Source of the DNA: Nitrospirillum sp034653355
Lineage (GTDB): Bacteria; Pseudomonadota; Alphaproteobacteria; Azospirillales; Azospirillaceae
Assembly (NCBI RefSeq): GCF_034653355.1
Contig: NZ_JAYEER010000001.1
Span: 1 to 64,000 of the forward strand
Direction: 5' to 3'
DNA length: 64,000 nt
Both the position numbers and the translations under genes were made by a program. Below, piece after piece: positions 42,777 through 51,754 of this stretch. Every line of letters begins with the position of its first letter. The first letter of the stretch is position 1. The notes under the pieces are model-generated. The model did not search any database and was not told where the DNA came from. It worked only from the letters and a program-made list of their open reading frames with translations.

Positions 42777-45188
42777 TCAGAAGTCGGCCGACAGCTTGAC
42801 GTAGTAATAGCCACCGTTGAAGCCATAGGGCGTGTTCTGCGGGTAGGTATCGACATTGATGCCGAACCAGCGCGTGGCCGGATTGGTCTTGCCCGGGTAG
42901 CGGTCGAACAGGTTCTGCGCCCCCAGATCGACGCGGAAACCCTGCGTGACGCGATACCCGATGTTGAGGTCGGTCAGGAAAGCCGGGCTGACGGCGCGGG
43001 CCACGTAGTCGCCCACGCTGCTGTAATCGTGCGCCACGTAATAGCTGTGGCCCCAGCGCGTCTCCCGCAGGGTCACATCCCACGGTCCCAGCGTCCAGTT
43101 GGCGGCCAGCGAAATCTTGCTGCGCGGATCGTAGGAGGTCAGCGAGGTGATGGCCGTGGCGTCCAGGATGGTCACGCCCGCCAGGGCCTTGGGCGCGGGC
43201 TGCTGCTTCAGGATGCTGGTGACGTTGTAGTTGCCGGCCAGCGTCCACTTGATGGCGCCCAGGTTCGCCAAGTCGGTGGTGTAATCCAGGTTGAGGTCGG
43301 CGCCTTGGGTGCGGGTGTCCACGCCGTTGAGGTAGAAGGTGACGGAGGTGTTGCCCGCCGATATGCCCGCCGGCAGGCTGGCGCCATTGGCCAAGATGGC
43401 CGCCTGGGCCAGGGAACCCGACAGGGCGCCGGAGTTGATGATGCGGTTCTGGATCTCGACCTGGTAGAAATCCAGGGTGGCGTGCAGGCCCGGCACCGGT
43501 TCCAGCACCAGCCCGGCGCTATACTCCGTAGAGGTCTCGGGCTTCAGCGCCTGGACCCCCAGCAGCTTGGCGCCCGGGGAGTTCACCGGCAACTGCAGCG
43601 AGGCTGACGTCGGGCTGACGTTCAGGGCCGAGAAGTACTGTTGCGCCAGGGTCGGAGCGCGGAAGCCGTTACCCACCGCCCCGCGCACCGCCAGCCAGGG
43701 CGTGATGTCATACCGGCTGATCACCCGCCCGCTTTCGCTGTCGCCGAAGTCGTCATAGTGCTCGATACGGCCGGCCAGTTCGAACTGCCAGTTGCGCAGC
43801 AGCTGGGTCGACAGGTCGATGTAGCCCGCGGCGCTGTTGCGATCCGCCGTGTGCGCGTCCGTGGGGGTGAAGCCGGCATAGGAGGCGGAGCCGCCAGCGG
43901 CGTAGGAGGCGTATTCGCCGGCGTCGACCTCATAGACCTCATGCCGGTGTTCCAGGCCCCAGGCGACGTTCACCGGCTTGGCGAACAGGCCGACGTCGAA
44001 TTCCCGCACCAGGTCCAGGTTGGTGGTCTGCTGGGTGGACACCAGCTTGCCGGCGTTGAAGCTGGTCTGCTTGGCATAGGCCGCGTTGTAGAAGCCGCTG
44101 CCGGCATTGGCCAGGTTGGGGTTGCCGGAATTGATGACGCCGATGGCCAGCCAATCATGGCCATAGGTGCTGCTGAGATCCCAACGCCAGCCGGCCAGGT
44201 TGTCGCCCCGGGCACCCAGGGTGAAGCCGACGTCGTATTCGTCGGCCGTCTCCTCGGGGAAGAAGCCGTTGGGCCAAAGGGCGGGAATGCGGGAACCGGG
44301 GCGCCAGTTCTCATAGGATTCCGCCGACCGGTGGCTGGCCGTGCCGAAGCTATAGAAGGTGACGCTGGGGGTCAGCGGAGCCTCGGCGTTATAGCCGACA
44401 TTGACCACGTCGCTCAGCGGATCGCCATAGATGCGCCCCTTGACGACGGTGCCCGACGGGGCGCGGGGATCGTCGCCCGTGCGGTTGGTGAAGTCGTGGT
44501 GACGGTAGTCGGCCGTCACGTTCAGGAAGCCGCCGTCGCCCAGGTCGAAGCCGTGGAAGATGGAGCCCTGGGCCGTGGCGCCGTCGCCCCGGCCGGTGAT
44601 GCCGCCCAGGGTGGAGACGTGGGTGCCGCTTTCCGCCTTCTTCAGGATGATGTTGATGACGCCAGCGATGGCGTCGGACCCGTATTGCGCGGCGGCGCCA
44701 TCGCGCAGCACCTCAATATGGTCGATGGAATCCAGCGGGATGAAGTCCAGGTCGGCGGGGTTTGAGCCGCCGTTGGGCCCGCCGTCGGCATAGATGTTCG
44801 CGGAATTGTGCCGCCGCTTGCCATTCACCAGCACCAGGGTCTGCCCGGGGCTCAAGCCCCGCAGGCGGGCGGAGCGCACCAGGTTGCCGACGTCACCGCC
44901 GAACTGGTCGGCGGTGAAGGACGGCAGGGTGCCGCGCAAGGCGTCCAGCAGGTTGGTCTGGCCGGTGGCCTGCAGCGTCTCGCCGCCCAACACCTCGATG
45001 GAGGTCAGGCTGTCCTGCACCCTTTTTCCAGCCTCACGGGTGCCGGTGACAATGATCTCGCTCAGGTCTTCGGCGGCGGCGGGCGCCGGATCGGCGGCCC
45101 AGGCGGTGGCAGGCAGCGTTGTCGCCAGGGCCACGCCGGCCAAAAGGCGGATCTGAGGACGACGGTGACGCGACACGGGAAACGGCAT
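42777..45188 (-). CDS. TonB-dependent outer-membrane receptor
   Basis: 803 residues from ATG 45188; the open frame upstream is not receptor-like. A signal peptide ends near AWAAD; the TonB box is LSEIIVTGTRE; the plug carries LVLVNGKRRH, SNPADLDFIPLDSIDHIEVL and GAAAQYGSDAIAGVINI, typical of the receptor group found with small-molecule or peptide uptake. The barrel follows to the C-terminus. It is divergent from an exported amine oxidase and RidA pair across a 343-base AT-rich region, and convergent with the creatininase-family gene, so a nitrogen compound is a reasonable but unproven ligand. Confidence 0.9.
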   Translation of the reverse strand: MPFPVSRHRRPQIRLLAGVALATTLPATAWAADPAPAAAEDLSEIIVTGTREAGKRVQDSLTSIEVLGGETLQATGQTNLLDALRGTLPSFTADQFGGDVGNLVRSARLRGLSPGQTLVLVNGKRRHNSANIYADGGPNGGSNPADLDFIPLDSIDHIEVLRDGAAAQYGSDAIAGVINIILKKAESGTHVSTLGGITGRGDGATAQGSIFHGFDLGDGGFLNVTADYRHHDFTNRTGDDPRAPSGTVVKGRIYGDPLSDVVNVGYNAEAPLTPSVTFYSFGTASHRSAESYENWRPGSRIPALWPNGFFPEETADEYDVGFTLGARGDNLAGWRWDLSSTYGHDWLAIGVINSGNPNLANAGSGFYNAAYAKQTSFNAGKLVSTQQTTNLDLVREFDVGLFAKPVNVAWGLEHRHEVYEVDAGEYASYAAGGSASYAGFTPTDAHTADRNSAAGYIDLSTQLLRNWQFELAGRIEHYDDFGDSESGRVISRYDITPWLAVRGAVGNGFRAPTLAQQYFSALNVSPTSASLQLPVNSPGAKLLGVQALKPETSTEYSAGLVLEPVPGLHATLDFYQVEIQNRIINSGALSGSLAQAAILANGASLPAGISAGNTSVTFYLNGVDTRTQGADLNLDYTTDLANLGAIKWTLAGNYNVTSILKQQPAPKALAGVTILDATAITSLTSYDPRSKISLAANWTLGPWDVTLRETRWGHSYYVAHDYSSVGDYVARAVSPAFLTDLNIGYRVTQGFRVDLGAQNLFDRYPGKTNPATRWFGINVDTYPQNTPYGFNGGYYYVKLSADF

Positions 45189-45531
45189 GGGATGGCCCCC
45201 TTCGGATTTTCTTGATTGGGATTTTGCTATGGCCTGCCGGCGCCACGAGGCGTTGCGGCGGGCACACCCAGGGTTGTCGCCCCTGCGTGCACCGCACAAA
45301 TTGGATTGCCCAATGTGTCTATTGAGCCGCCGTCAAACTATAAGCAATGAAGTGGAGTCTTGGATTTGCACTACGGTGATAAGCAGCGCATATGGCAAAA
45401 TCGATGCGCGGTTTTTAAAATATTAAACTATCCAATTTAACGAATTGGATGTTGATTTTAATTTAATATCGTCCCGCGCCACGGCCCGCCACTGTCCCTG
45501 GTATCAAGGGATGCGTGGAGGAATCTTGAAA
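45189..45531. promoter_or_regulatory. Divergent AT-rich promoter region, TonB receptor / amine oxidase
   Basis: 343 bases with no gene. AT-rich between about 45330 and 45475. Two symmetric sites: ATTGG-N5-CCAAT at 45300-45314 and ATCCAATT-N5-AATTGGAT at 45430-45450; both contain ATTGG half-sites with five-base spacers. Confidence 0.5.
45430..45450. promoter_or_regulatory. Inverted repeat operator candidate
   Basis: ATCCAATT-TAACG-AATTGGAT, 8-base arms, about 80 bases before the amine oxidase start. No regulator gene is adjacent. Confidence 0.4.
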
Positions 45532-47133
45532 ATGGCCATCACCCGTCGGGGCCTGCTGGCACGGGCGGCCCAGTGGGGCGGCTACGCCGCCGCCTACGGC
45601 ACCATGAACGCCCTGGGCCTGATGCCCGTGGCCACCGCCTATGCCGGGCCGCCCGCCCTGCCCGCCACCACCGGCCGGGGACGCCGGGTGGCGATACTGG
45701 GCGCCGGCATCGCCGGCCTGGTGACGGCCTATGAGCTGGAGCGCGCGGGCTTTGAGGTCGTGGTGTTGGAGGCGCGGGCCCGCGTCGGCGGCCGTACCTG
45801 GTCCATCCGCGACGGCGACCGCATCGAACTGGTGGGTGAGGCCGAGCAGAAGGCCCAACTGTCACCCGGCCTCTACTTCAACGCCGGCCCCGCCCGCATC
45901 CCCAGCCACCACCAGGGACTGCTGGGCTATGCCCGGACCCTGAAGGTGCCGCTGGAGGTGGAGGTGAACAGCAGCCGCAGCGCCCTGATTCAGACCAAAA
46001 CGGCCAACGGCGGCCAGCCCATTCAGCAGCGCCAGGCGGTGAACGACGTGCGCGGCAGCCTGTCGGAGCTGCTGGCCAGGGCCACCCAGCGCGGCGCCCT
46101 GGACCAGGAGCTGACGGCGGAGGACAAGGAGCGTCTGCTGGCCTTCCTGAAATCCTACGGCGACCTGTCGCCGGAGGGCCGCTATGACGGGTCGAACCGG
46201 TCCGGGTACATCCAGCCGCCCGGGGCGGCCGACCAGGTGGGAACGAAGCGCGCGCCCCTGCCCCTGCGCGACCTGCTGGGGGAGGACACGGTGCCGCCCG
46301 CCATCCTGTTCGAAGAGAACATCCTGATGCAGGCCACCATGTTCCAGCCCGTGGGTGGCATGGACCGCATCCCCGTGGCATTGGCCAAGGCGCTGCGGGC
46401 CACGCCCCTGCGGAACGCTGTGGTCGAACAGATCCGCTCCACCGCCAGCGGCGTCACCGTCCGATATCGCGACAGGCTGGGCGGCCAGCGTCGCGAAGTG
46501 GCCGCCGACTACGCCGTGGTCACCATTCCCCTGCCCGTCCTGGCCGGCATCGACAGCGATTTCCCCGCCCCGGTGAAGGCCGCGATCGCCGGCGCCATCT
46601 ATGACGCCGCCAATAAGGTGGCCTTCGAGGCCCCCCGCTTCTGGGAGCGGGAACAGATCTACGGCGGCATCTCATACACCGGTGGGGAGACCTCGCTGAT
46701 CTGGTACCCCAGCGGCGGCTTTCACCAGGAAACCGGTTTGCTGGTCGCGACGTACAACGCCGGCCAGACGGCGGCGGCCTTCCAGAAGCGCCCGCTGGCG
46801 GAGCAGGTGGCGTTGGCCCGCGCCTCGGTCGAGCGCCTGCACCCCGGCCACGGGGGCGACCTCGCCAGGCCACTGGTGGTGAACTGGACCAAGGTGCCAT
46901 TCAACCAGGGGCCCTGGCTGCACTGGGACCAGGACGGCAACGATCCCGCCGCCTACGCCCTGCTGAACCAGCCCACCGGTCGGGTCTATTTCAGCGGCGC
47001 CCATCTCAGCCAGTTGCCCAGCTGGCAGGAGGGTGGTGTTCTGGCGGCCCAGCGCACGGTGGTCGAGCTGGCCCGCCGGGTTGCCGCCGACGCTCTGGCC
47101 GGCCCGGCACCCAAGGCCGCCCAACACGGATAA
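45532..47133 (+). CDS. Tat-exported flavin amine oxidase (L-amino-acid oxidase-like)
   Basis: 533 residues. The N-terminus MAITRRGLLARAAQWGGYA is a Tat signal (RRGLLA), so a folded, FAD-loaded enzyme is exported. The FAD-binding motif VAILGAGIAGLVTAYELE lies near residue 50, with the RVGGRTW motif after it and the C-terminal GRVYFSGAHLS FAD site. The GPARIPSHHQGLLGYA segment resembles bacterial L-amino-acid oxidases. Such enzymes give imines plus H2O2. ATG 45532 follows GGAGGAATC at a spacing of nine. A RidA-type gene begins 24 bases downstream and would handle the imine product. Confidence 0.88.
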   Translation: MAITRRGLLARAAQWGGYAAAYGTMNALGLMPVATAYAGPPALPATTGRGRRVAILGAGIAGLVTAYELERAGFEVVVLEARARVGGRTWSIRDGDRIELVGEAEQKAQLSPGLYFNAGPARIPSHHQGLLGYARTLKVPLEVEVNSSRSALIQTKTANGGQPIQQRQAVNDVRGSLSELLARATQRGALDQELTAEDKERLLAFLKSYGDLSPEGRYDGSNRSGYIQPPGAADQVGTKRAPLPLRDLLGEDTVPPAILFEENILMQATMFQPVGGMDRIPVALAKALRATPLRNAVVEQIRSTASGVTVRYRDRLGGQRREVAADYAVVTIPLPVLAGIDSDFPAPVKAAIAGAIYDAANKVAFEAPRFWEREQIYGGISYTGGETSLIWYPSGGFHQETGLLVATYNAGQTAAAFQKRPLAEQVALARASVERLHPGHGGDLARPLVVNWTKVPFNQGPWLHWDQDGNDPAAYALLNQPTGRVYFSGAHLSQLPSWQEGGVLAAQRTVVELARRVAADALAGPAPKAAQHG

Positions 47134-47157
47134 CAGTCGAAAAGGAGATCCCAGGAA

Positions 47158-47658
47158 ATGCGTTTGCCCGTCCTGTTGACCACCCTGGCCCTGCTGGCCG
47201 CCACGCCCGCTTTGGCCGAAACCGGCATCGTCCGCACCCAAGGCCCCAACGCCGACAGCCCCATCGCCGCCGCTGTGACCGTACCCGCCGGGGCGGAGAC
47301 GGTGTATCTCAGCGGCGCGCTGGCCTCCGTCATCGATCCCAACGCCCCGAAGGGCAGCGTCCAGGCCTATGGCGACACCCAGGCGCAGACCTTGAGCGTG
47401 CTGGGCAAGCTGAAGGCCACGCTGGAAGGGCTGGGCTATGGGCTGGGCGATGTGGTGCAGGCCCACGTCTTCCTGGCGGGCGATCCCAACAAGGGCGGCG
47501 ACATCGACTTCGCCGGCCTGCAGGCCGCCTGGACACAATACTTTGGCACGGCGGCCCAACCCAACAAGCCGGCGCGCAGCACGGTGAAGGTGGCGGCGCT
47601 GGTGCTGCCCGGCGCCCTGGTGGAGATCGAGGTGACCGCCGCCAGGGTGAAGCGCTGA
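47158..47658 (+). CDS. Exported RidA-family protein
   Basis: 166 residues. Unlike cytosolic RidA, it has a Sec signal peptide (MRLPVLLTTLALLAATPALAE). The mature part is a RidA/YjgF domain with VYLSGALA, LGKLKATLEGLGYGLGDVVQAHVFL and the C-terminal PARSTVKVAAL (Arg that binds the carboxylate) and VEIEVTA (Glu). RidA proteins hydrolyse reactive imines or enamines to keto acids and ammonia. Position just after an exported amine oxidase suggests periplasmic clearing of its imine product; this is an inference. Start behind AAGGAGATC. Confidence 0.87.
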   Translation: MRLPVLLTTLALLAATPALAETGIVRTQGPNADSPIAAAVTVPAGAETVYLSGALASVIDPNAPKGSVQAYGDTQAQTLSVLGKLKATLEGLGYGLGDVVQAHVFLAGDPNKGGDIDFAGLQAAWTQYFGTAAQPNKPARSTVKVAALVLPGALVEIEVTAARVKR

Positions 47659-47737
47659 CCTGACGGTTACGGCGCTGTGTCGTCCAGCCACAGCGCCACC
47701 CAGGCCAGGGGCACAAGGCAAGGGTGGGCTAAAGGCG

Positions 47738-49933
47738 TCAGGCGATGTCCGGCAGGTGGTCCAGAATCTTGTCCAGGGTGATGGGATAGTCCCGCACCCG
47801 CACACCGGTGGCGTTGTAGATGGCGTTGGCGACGGCCGCCCCCACGCCGCAGATGCCCAGCTCGCCCACGCCCTTAGCCTTCATGGGGGAGGAGATGGGG
47901 TCGACCTCATCCAGGAAGACCACCTCCTGGTGCGGGATGTCGGCATGCACCGGCACCTCATAACCGGCTAGGTCGTGATTGACGAAGAATCCCCGGCGCT
48001 TGTCCACCGCCAGTTCCTCCATCAAGGCGGCCCCCGCCCCCATGGTCATGGCGCCGATGACCTGGCTGCGGGCGGATTTGGGGTTCAGGATGCGGCCGGC
48101 GGCGCAGACCGCCAGCATACGGCGCAGCCGCACCTCCCCCGTGGCGACATCCACCGCCACTTCCACGAAATGGCCGGCGAAGGTGGATTGCTGGTATTTC
48201 TTGTCCAGGTCGCCGTATTCGATCATGTCTTCCGCCACCAGCTCCCCGTCCCTGGCCGCCTGTCCCAGGGGCACCGTGTGCCCCCCGGATGAGACCTGTC
48301 CGTCGGCGAAGCGCGGCTCGGCGGCGTTGAAGCCCAGCTTCCGCGCCACGGCTTGGCGCAGCTTCATACAGGCCGCATAGACGCCCGCCGTCGAATTGTT
48401 GGCGCCCCACTGCCCGCCGGAGCCGCAGGAGACGGGGAAGCCGCTGTCGCCCAGGCGCACCGCCACCTTGTCCAGCGGCACCCCCATGGTTTCCGCCGCC
48501 GTCTGGGCGATGATTGTGTAGGTGCCGGTGCCGATGTCGGTCATGTCCGTTTCCACCGTCACCATGCCCTGGCCGTCCAACCGCACGCGGGCGGCGGATT
48601 TGGTCACCAGGTTGTTGCGGAAGCCCGCCGCCACGCCCATACCCACCAGCCAGCGGCCCTCGCGCACACTGGCGGGCTTTGGGTTACGCTTGGCCCAGCC
48701 GAAGCGCTGGGCCCCCTGCTGCAGGCAGGCGATCAACTGGCGTTGCGAGAACGGGCGGCCCGGCTTTTCCGGGTCCTCCTGCGTGTCGTTCAGGATGCGG
48801 AACTGGATGGGGTCCATGCCAAGCTTTTCCGCCATCTCATCCATGGCGACCTCCAGCGCCATCAGGCCAGGCGCCTCACCGGGGGCACGCATGGCGTTGC
48901 CTTCCGGCAGGTCCAGCACGGCCAAGCGCATGGCGGTCAGACGGTTGGCCCCGGCGTACAGCAGGCGGGTCTGCTGCACCGCCGTTTCCGGCTTGCCGCC
49001 GGGCAGATCGCCGGACCAGCTTTCATGGCCGATGGCGGTGATCCTGCCGTCCCGCGTGGCGCCGATGCGGATGCGCTGGATGGTGGCCGGGCGGTGGGTG
49101 GTGTTGTTGAACATCAGGGGTCGGGTCAGCGCCACCTTCACCGGCCGCCCCGCCGCCTTGGCACCCAGGGCCGCCATCAGCGCGTCACTGCGCACGAACA
49201 GCTTGCCGCCGAAGCCACCACCGATGTAGGGCGAGATCAGGCGGATATTTTCCTCAGGCATGCCAAGGGTTTGCGCCACGTCCTTGACGCCCCAGTTGAT
49301 CATCTGGTTGGACGTCCACAGGGTCAGCTTGTCGCCGTTCCAGGCGGCGATGGTGGCGTGTGGCTCCATCATTGCGTGGCCCTGGTCGGGCGTGGTGTAG
49401 GTGGCGTCCAACCGAACCGGCGCGGCCGCGAAGGCGCCGGCGAAATCACCGATGGCGCTGTCCGGCTCGTCCTTGGCCACCGTCGCGCCGTCGCGCGCGG
49501 CCGCCAAGTCGTAGGCGCCGTTCTCCGCCTGATACGCCACCCTGATCAGCCCGGCGGCGTCCCGCGCCTGCTCGAACGTCTCCGCCACCACCAGCGCCAC
49601 GGCCTGATGGTAATGCTGGATTTCCGGCCCACCCAGCAGCGCGGCGGTGTTCCATTTGCCCTTGCCCAGCTTGCCGGCGTTCTCCGCCGTCACGACGGCG
49701 ATGACGCCGGGAACGGCCCGGGCGGCGGCGGCATCCAGGGCGGTGATACGACCCTTGGCGATGCCGGCGCCCAGGATGAAACCGTAAGCCTGGTTGGCCA
49801 CCACGCCGTGCCGTTCATAGGCGTAGGGCGCGGTGCCCGTGGTCTTCAGCGGCCCGTCGATGCGGTCGGTGGCCTTGCCCACCACCTTCAGCTGGTCGAT
49901 GGGGTTGGTGCCGGCGGGGGTGTCGAACTTCAT
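47738..49933 (-). CDS. paoC: Aldehyde oxidoreductase molybdenum-binding subunit PaoC
   Basis: 731 residues, almost the same as E. coli PaoC (732). It is the catalytic subunit of the periplasmic xanthine-oxidase-family aldehyde oxidoreductase and carries the molybdopterin cofactor. Visible motifs: PYIGGGFGGKLFVRSDA, the cofactor loop SGGQWGANN and the catalytic Glu691 in KGVGELGICG, matching Glu692 of E. coli PaoC. It oxidises aromatic and aliphatic aldehydes to acids. It has no signal of its own and is exported with the Tat-bearing small subunit. Third gene of the operon, four bases after paoB. A PaoD-like maturation factor is not in the window. Confidence 0.92.
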   Translation of the reverse strand: MKFDTPAGTNPIDQLKVVGKATDRIDGPLKTTGTAPYAYERHGVVANQAYGFILGAGIAKGRITALDAAAARAVPGVIAVVTAENAGKLGKGKWNTAALLGGPEIQHYHQAVALVVAETFEQARDAAGLIRVAYQAENGAYDLAAARDGATVAKDEPDSAIGDFAGAFAAAPVRLDATYTTPDQGHAMMEPHATIAAWNGDKLTLWTSNQMINWGVKDVAQTLGMPEENIRLISPYIGGGFGGKLFVRSDALMAALGAKAAGRPVKVALTRPLMFNNTTHRPATIQRIRIGATRDGRITAIGHESWSGDLPGGKPETAVQQTRLLYAGANRLTAMRLAVLDLPEGNAMRAPGEAPGLMALEVAMDEMAEKLGMDPIQFRILNDTQEDPEKPGRPFSQRQLIACLQQGAQRFGWAKRNPKPASVREGRWLVGMGVAAGFRNNLVTKSAARVRLDGQGMVTVETDMTDIGTGTYTIIAQTAAETMGVPLDKVAVRLGDSGFPVSCGSGGQWGANNSTAGVYAACMKLRQAVARKLGFNAAEPRFADGQVSSGGHTVPLGQAARDGELVAEDMIEYGDLDKKYQQSTFAGHFVEVAVDVATGEVRLRRMLAVCAAGRILNPKSARSQVIGAMTMGAGAALMEELAVDKRRGFFVNHDLAGYEVPVHADIPHQEVVFLDEVDPISSPMKAKGVGELGICGVGAAVANAIYNATGVRVRDYPITLDKILDHLPDIA

Positions 49934-49937
49934 GGCC

Positions 49938-50903
49938 TTACCCCCTCGCCTCGATCAGCACGGCGGCCAGCGTACGCTCGGCCAGCTTGACCTTGAACCT
50001 GTTGTCCGCGGTGGCGCGCGCATCGGCCAGCAGGACGGCGGTGACATCCTTGGCGCCCTGTCGCATGTGCGCCTCCGCCGCCTCCACCCGCCAGGGCTTG
50101 GGCGCCACGCCCCCCAGCGCCACCCGGCCCCATGCGATCCCGTTGGGGCCGTCGGGCTGCACGATGGCGGCGACGGAAACCAGCGCGAAGGCGTAGGAGG
50201 CGCGATCGCGCACCTTGTGATACAGCTGCGCGCCGCCCACCGGCTTGGGCAGGGTCACGGCCGTGATCAGTTCCCCCCGCTCCAGTGTCGTTTCCACATG
50301 CGGGGTGTCGCCCGGCAGGCGGTGCAGGTCCGCGATGGGAATGGCGCGGGTGGCGCCGCCGGGGCGCACCGTTTCCACCGTCGCGTCCAGCACCCGCATG
50401 GCCACGGCCATGTCGCTGGGGTGGGTGGCGATGCAGGCGTCGCTGATGCCGACCACGCCCAGCTGCCGCGTCACGCCGCCGATGGCGGAGCAGCCGCTGC
50501 CCGGCTGGCGCTTGTTGCAGGGTTGGTTGGGGTCGTAGAAATAAGGACAGCGGGTCCGTTGCAGCAGGTTGCCGGCGGTGGTGGCCACGTTGCGCAGCTG
50601 GCCGGAGGCGCCGGCCACCAGGGCGCGGCTCAACACCCCGTAATGCCGCCGCACCCGCATGTCGGCCGCCAGATCCGTGTTGCGCACCAGGGCGCCGATG
50701 CGCAGGCCGCCCTCGGCCGTATCCTCGATCCTGTCCAGCCCCAGGCCGTTCACGTCGATCAGATGGGCCGGCGTCTCGATCTGCAGCTTCATCAGGTCCA
50801 GCAGGTTGGTGCCGCCGGCGATGAAGCGGGCGCCGGGGATGCTGGCCGCCTTGGCCACGGCGTCGGCCGGGGACGTGGCGCGCTCATAGGTGAAGGGCCT
50901 CAT
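49938..50903 (-). CDS. paoB: Aldehyde oxidoreductase FAD-binding subunit PaoB
   Basis: 321 residues from ATG 50903. The FAD-binding fold (FIAGGTNLLDLMKLQIE and ATTAGNLLQRTRCPYF) is followed by the insertion RCPYFYDPNQPC...GSGC, whose cysteines bind the extra [4Fe-4S] cluster known in E. coli PaoB. It passes electrons between the Mo and FAD centres. The start overlaps the paoA stop (ATGA at 50900-50903). Confidence 0.92.
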   Translation of the reverse strand: MRPFTYERATSPADAVAKAASIPGARFIAGGTNLLDLMKLQIETPAHLIDVNGLGLDRIEDTAEGGLRIGALVRNTDLAADMRVRRHYGVLSRALVAGASGQLRNVATTAGNLLQRTRCPYFYDPNQPCNKRQPGSGCSAIGGVTRQLGVVGISDACIATHPSDMAVAMRVLDATVETVRPGGATRAIPIADLHRLPGDTPHVETTLERGELITAVTLPKPVGGAQLYHKVRDRASYAFALVSVAAIVQPDGPNGIAWGRVALGGVAPKPWRVEAAEAHMRQGAKDVTAVLLADARATADNRFKVKLAERTLAAVLIEARG

Positions 50904-51604
50904 GCCGGATCCTTCCCGTTTTGTTGGCCCGCCGTGCGCTGGCCCGCGACCTCGGCCATGGCGTCCAGGATGTTGGAGTAGGCGCCGCAACGGCAGATGT
51001 TGCCGCTCATCCGTTCCCGCATTTCCGCATTGGTGGCCCGGGGCGCGTCGGCCAGGCTGGCGGTGACGTGGCTGGGAATGCCGGCCTTGATCTCCTCCAG
51101 AACGGCAACGGCGGAACAGATCTGGCCCGGCGTGCAATAGCCGCACTGATAGCCGTCATGCTTCACGAAAGCGGCCTGCATGGGGTGCAACTTGTCCGGC
51201 ATACCCAGCCCTTCCACCGTCGTGACGCTGCCGCCCTCATGCATGACGGCCAGGGTCAGGCAGGAATTGACGCGGCGGCCGTCGACGATGACGGTGCAGG
51301 CGCCGCACTGGCCATGGTCGCAGCCTTTCTTGGTGCCAGTCAGGCGCAGGTGCTCGCGCAGCGCGTCCAGCAGGGTGGTGCGGGTATCCACCTCCAGCGT
51401 GCGCGCGGCGCCGTTCACGGTGAAGGACACTTTGTTCATGACGGGGTTCATGGCGGGCACCGGACCAGGACGGGGGGCGGACGGCGCATCGCCATCGGCC
51501 GGCATAGCCTGGCCGTGGCGCGGCGTCGCCGTCAAGGCGGCGGACGCGGCGGCCCCCAGCAAGAGCCCGCGCCGGCTGACGTCGGCATTACCAAGATTTC
51601 GCAT
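50900..51604 (-). CDS. paoA: Aldehyde oxidoreductase [2Fe-2S] subunit PaoA
   Basis: 234 residues from ATG 51604. A Tat signal (SRRGLLLGAAASAALTA) exports the complex. The plant-type [2Fe-2S] motif KKGCDHGQCGAC and the second cluster motif YQCGYCTPGQICSA with GNICRCG identify the small subunit of the xanthine-oxidase family. First gene of paoABC, divergent from a quinone oxidoreductase gene with a 150-base promoter region between. The longer open frame upstream is not family sequence. Confidence 0.92.
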   Translation of the reverse strand: MRNLGNADVSRRGLLLGAAASAALTATPRHGQAMPADGDAPSAPRPGPVPAMNPVMNKVSFTVNGAARTLEVDTRTTLLDALREHLRLTGTKKGCDHGQCGACTVIVDGRRVNSCLTLAVMHEGGSVTTVEGLGMPDKLHPMQAAFVKHDGYQCGYCTPGQICSAVAVLEEIKAGIPSHVTASLADAPRATNAEMRERMSGNICRCGAYSNILDAMAEVAGQRTAGQQNGKDPA

Positions 51605-51754
51605 GTCGTCCCCTTTGCCCAACTGCCCAGCGATCCTGCCCAGGCCCCACTCCTGAACCCGGCTGGCCCGCCTTGGTTCCCGTCGGTGAAGCGGAACCAT
51701 GGCCGCGATGGCGGGTTTTGTTGCCCCCATCCCCATGTGAAAGAGGAGGCTCCG

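Noticed and set aside
48353..49990. Long plus-strand open frame opposite paoC
   Set aside because: paoC has the catalytic Glu691 and cofactor motifs on the minus strand; the antisense product has no recognisable domain.
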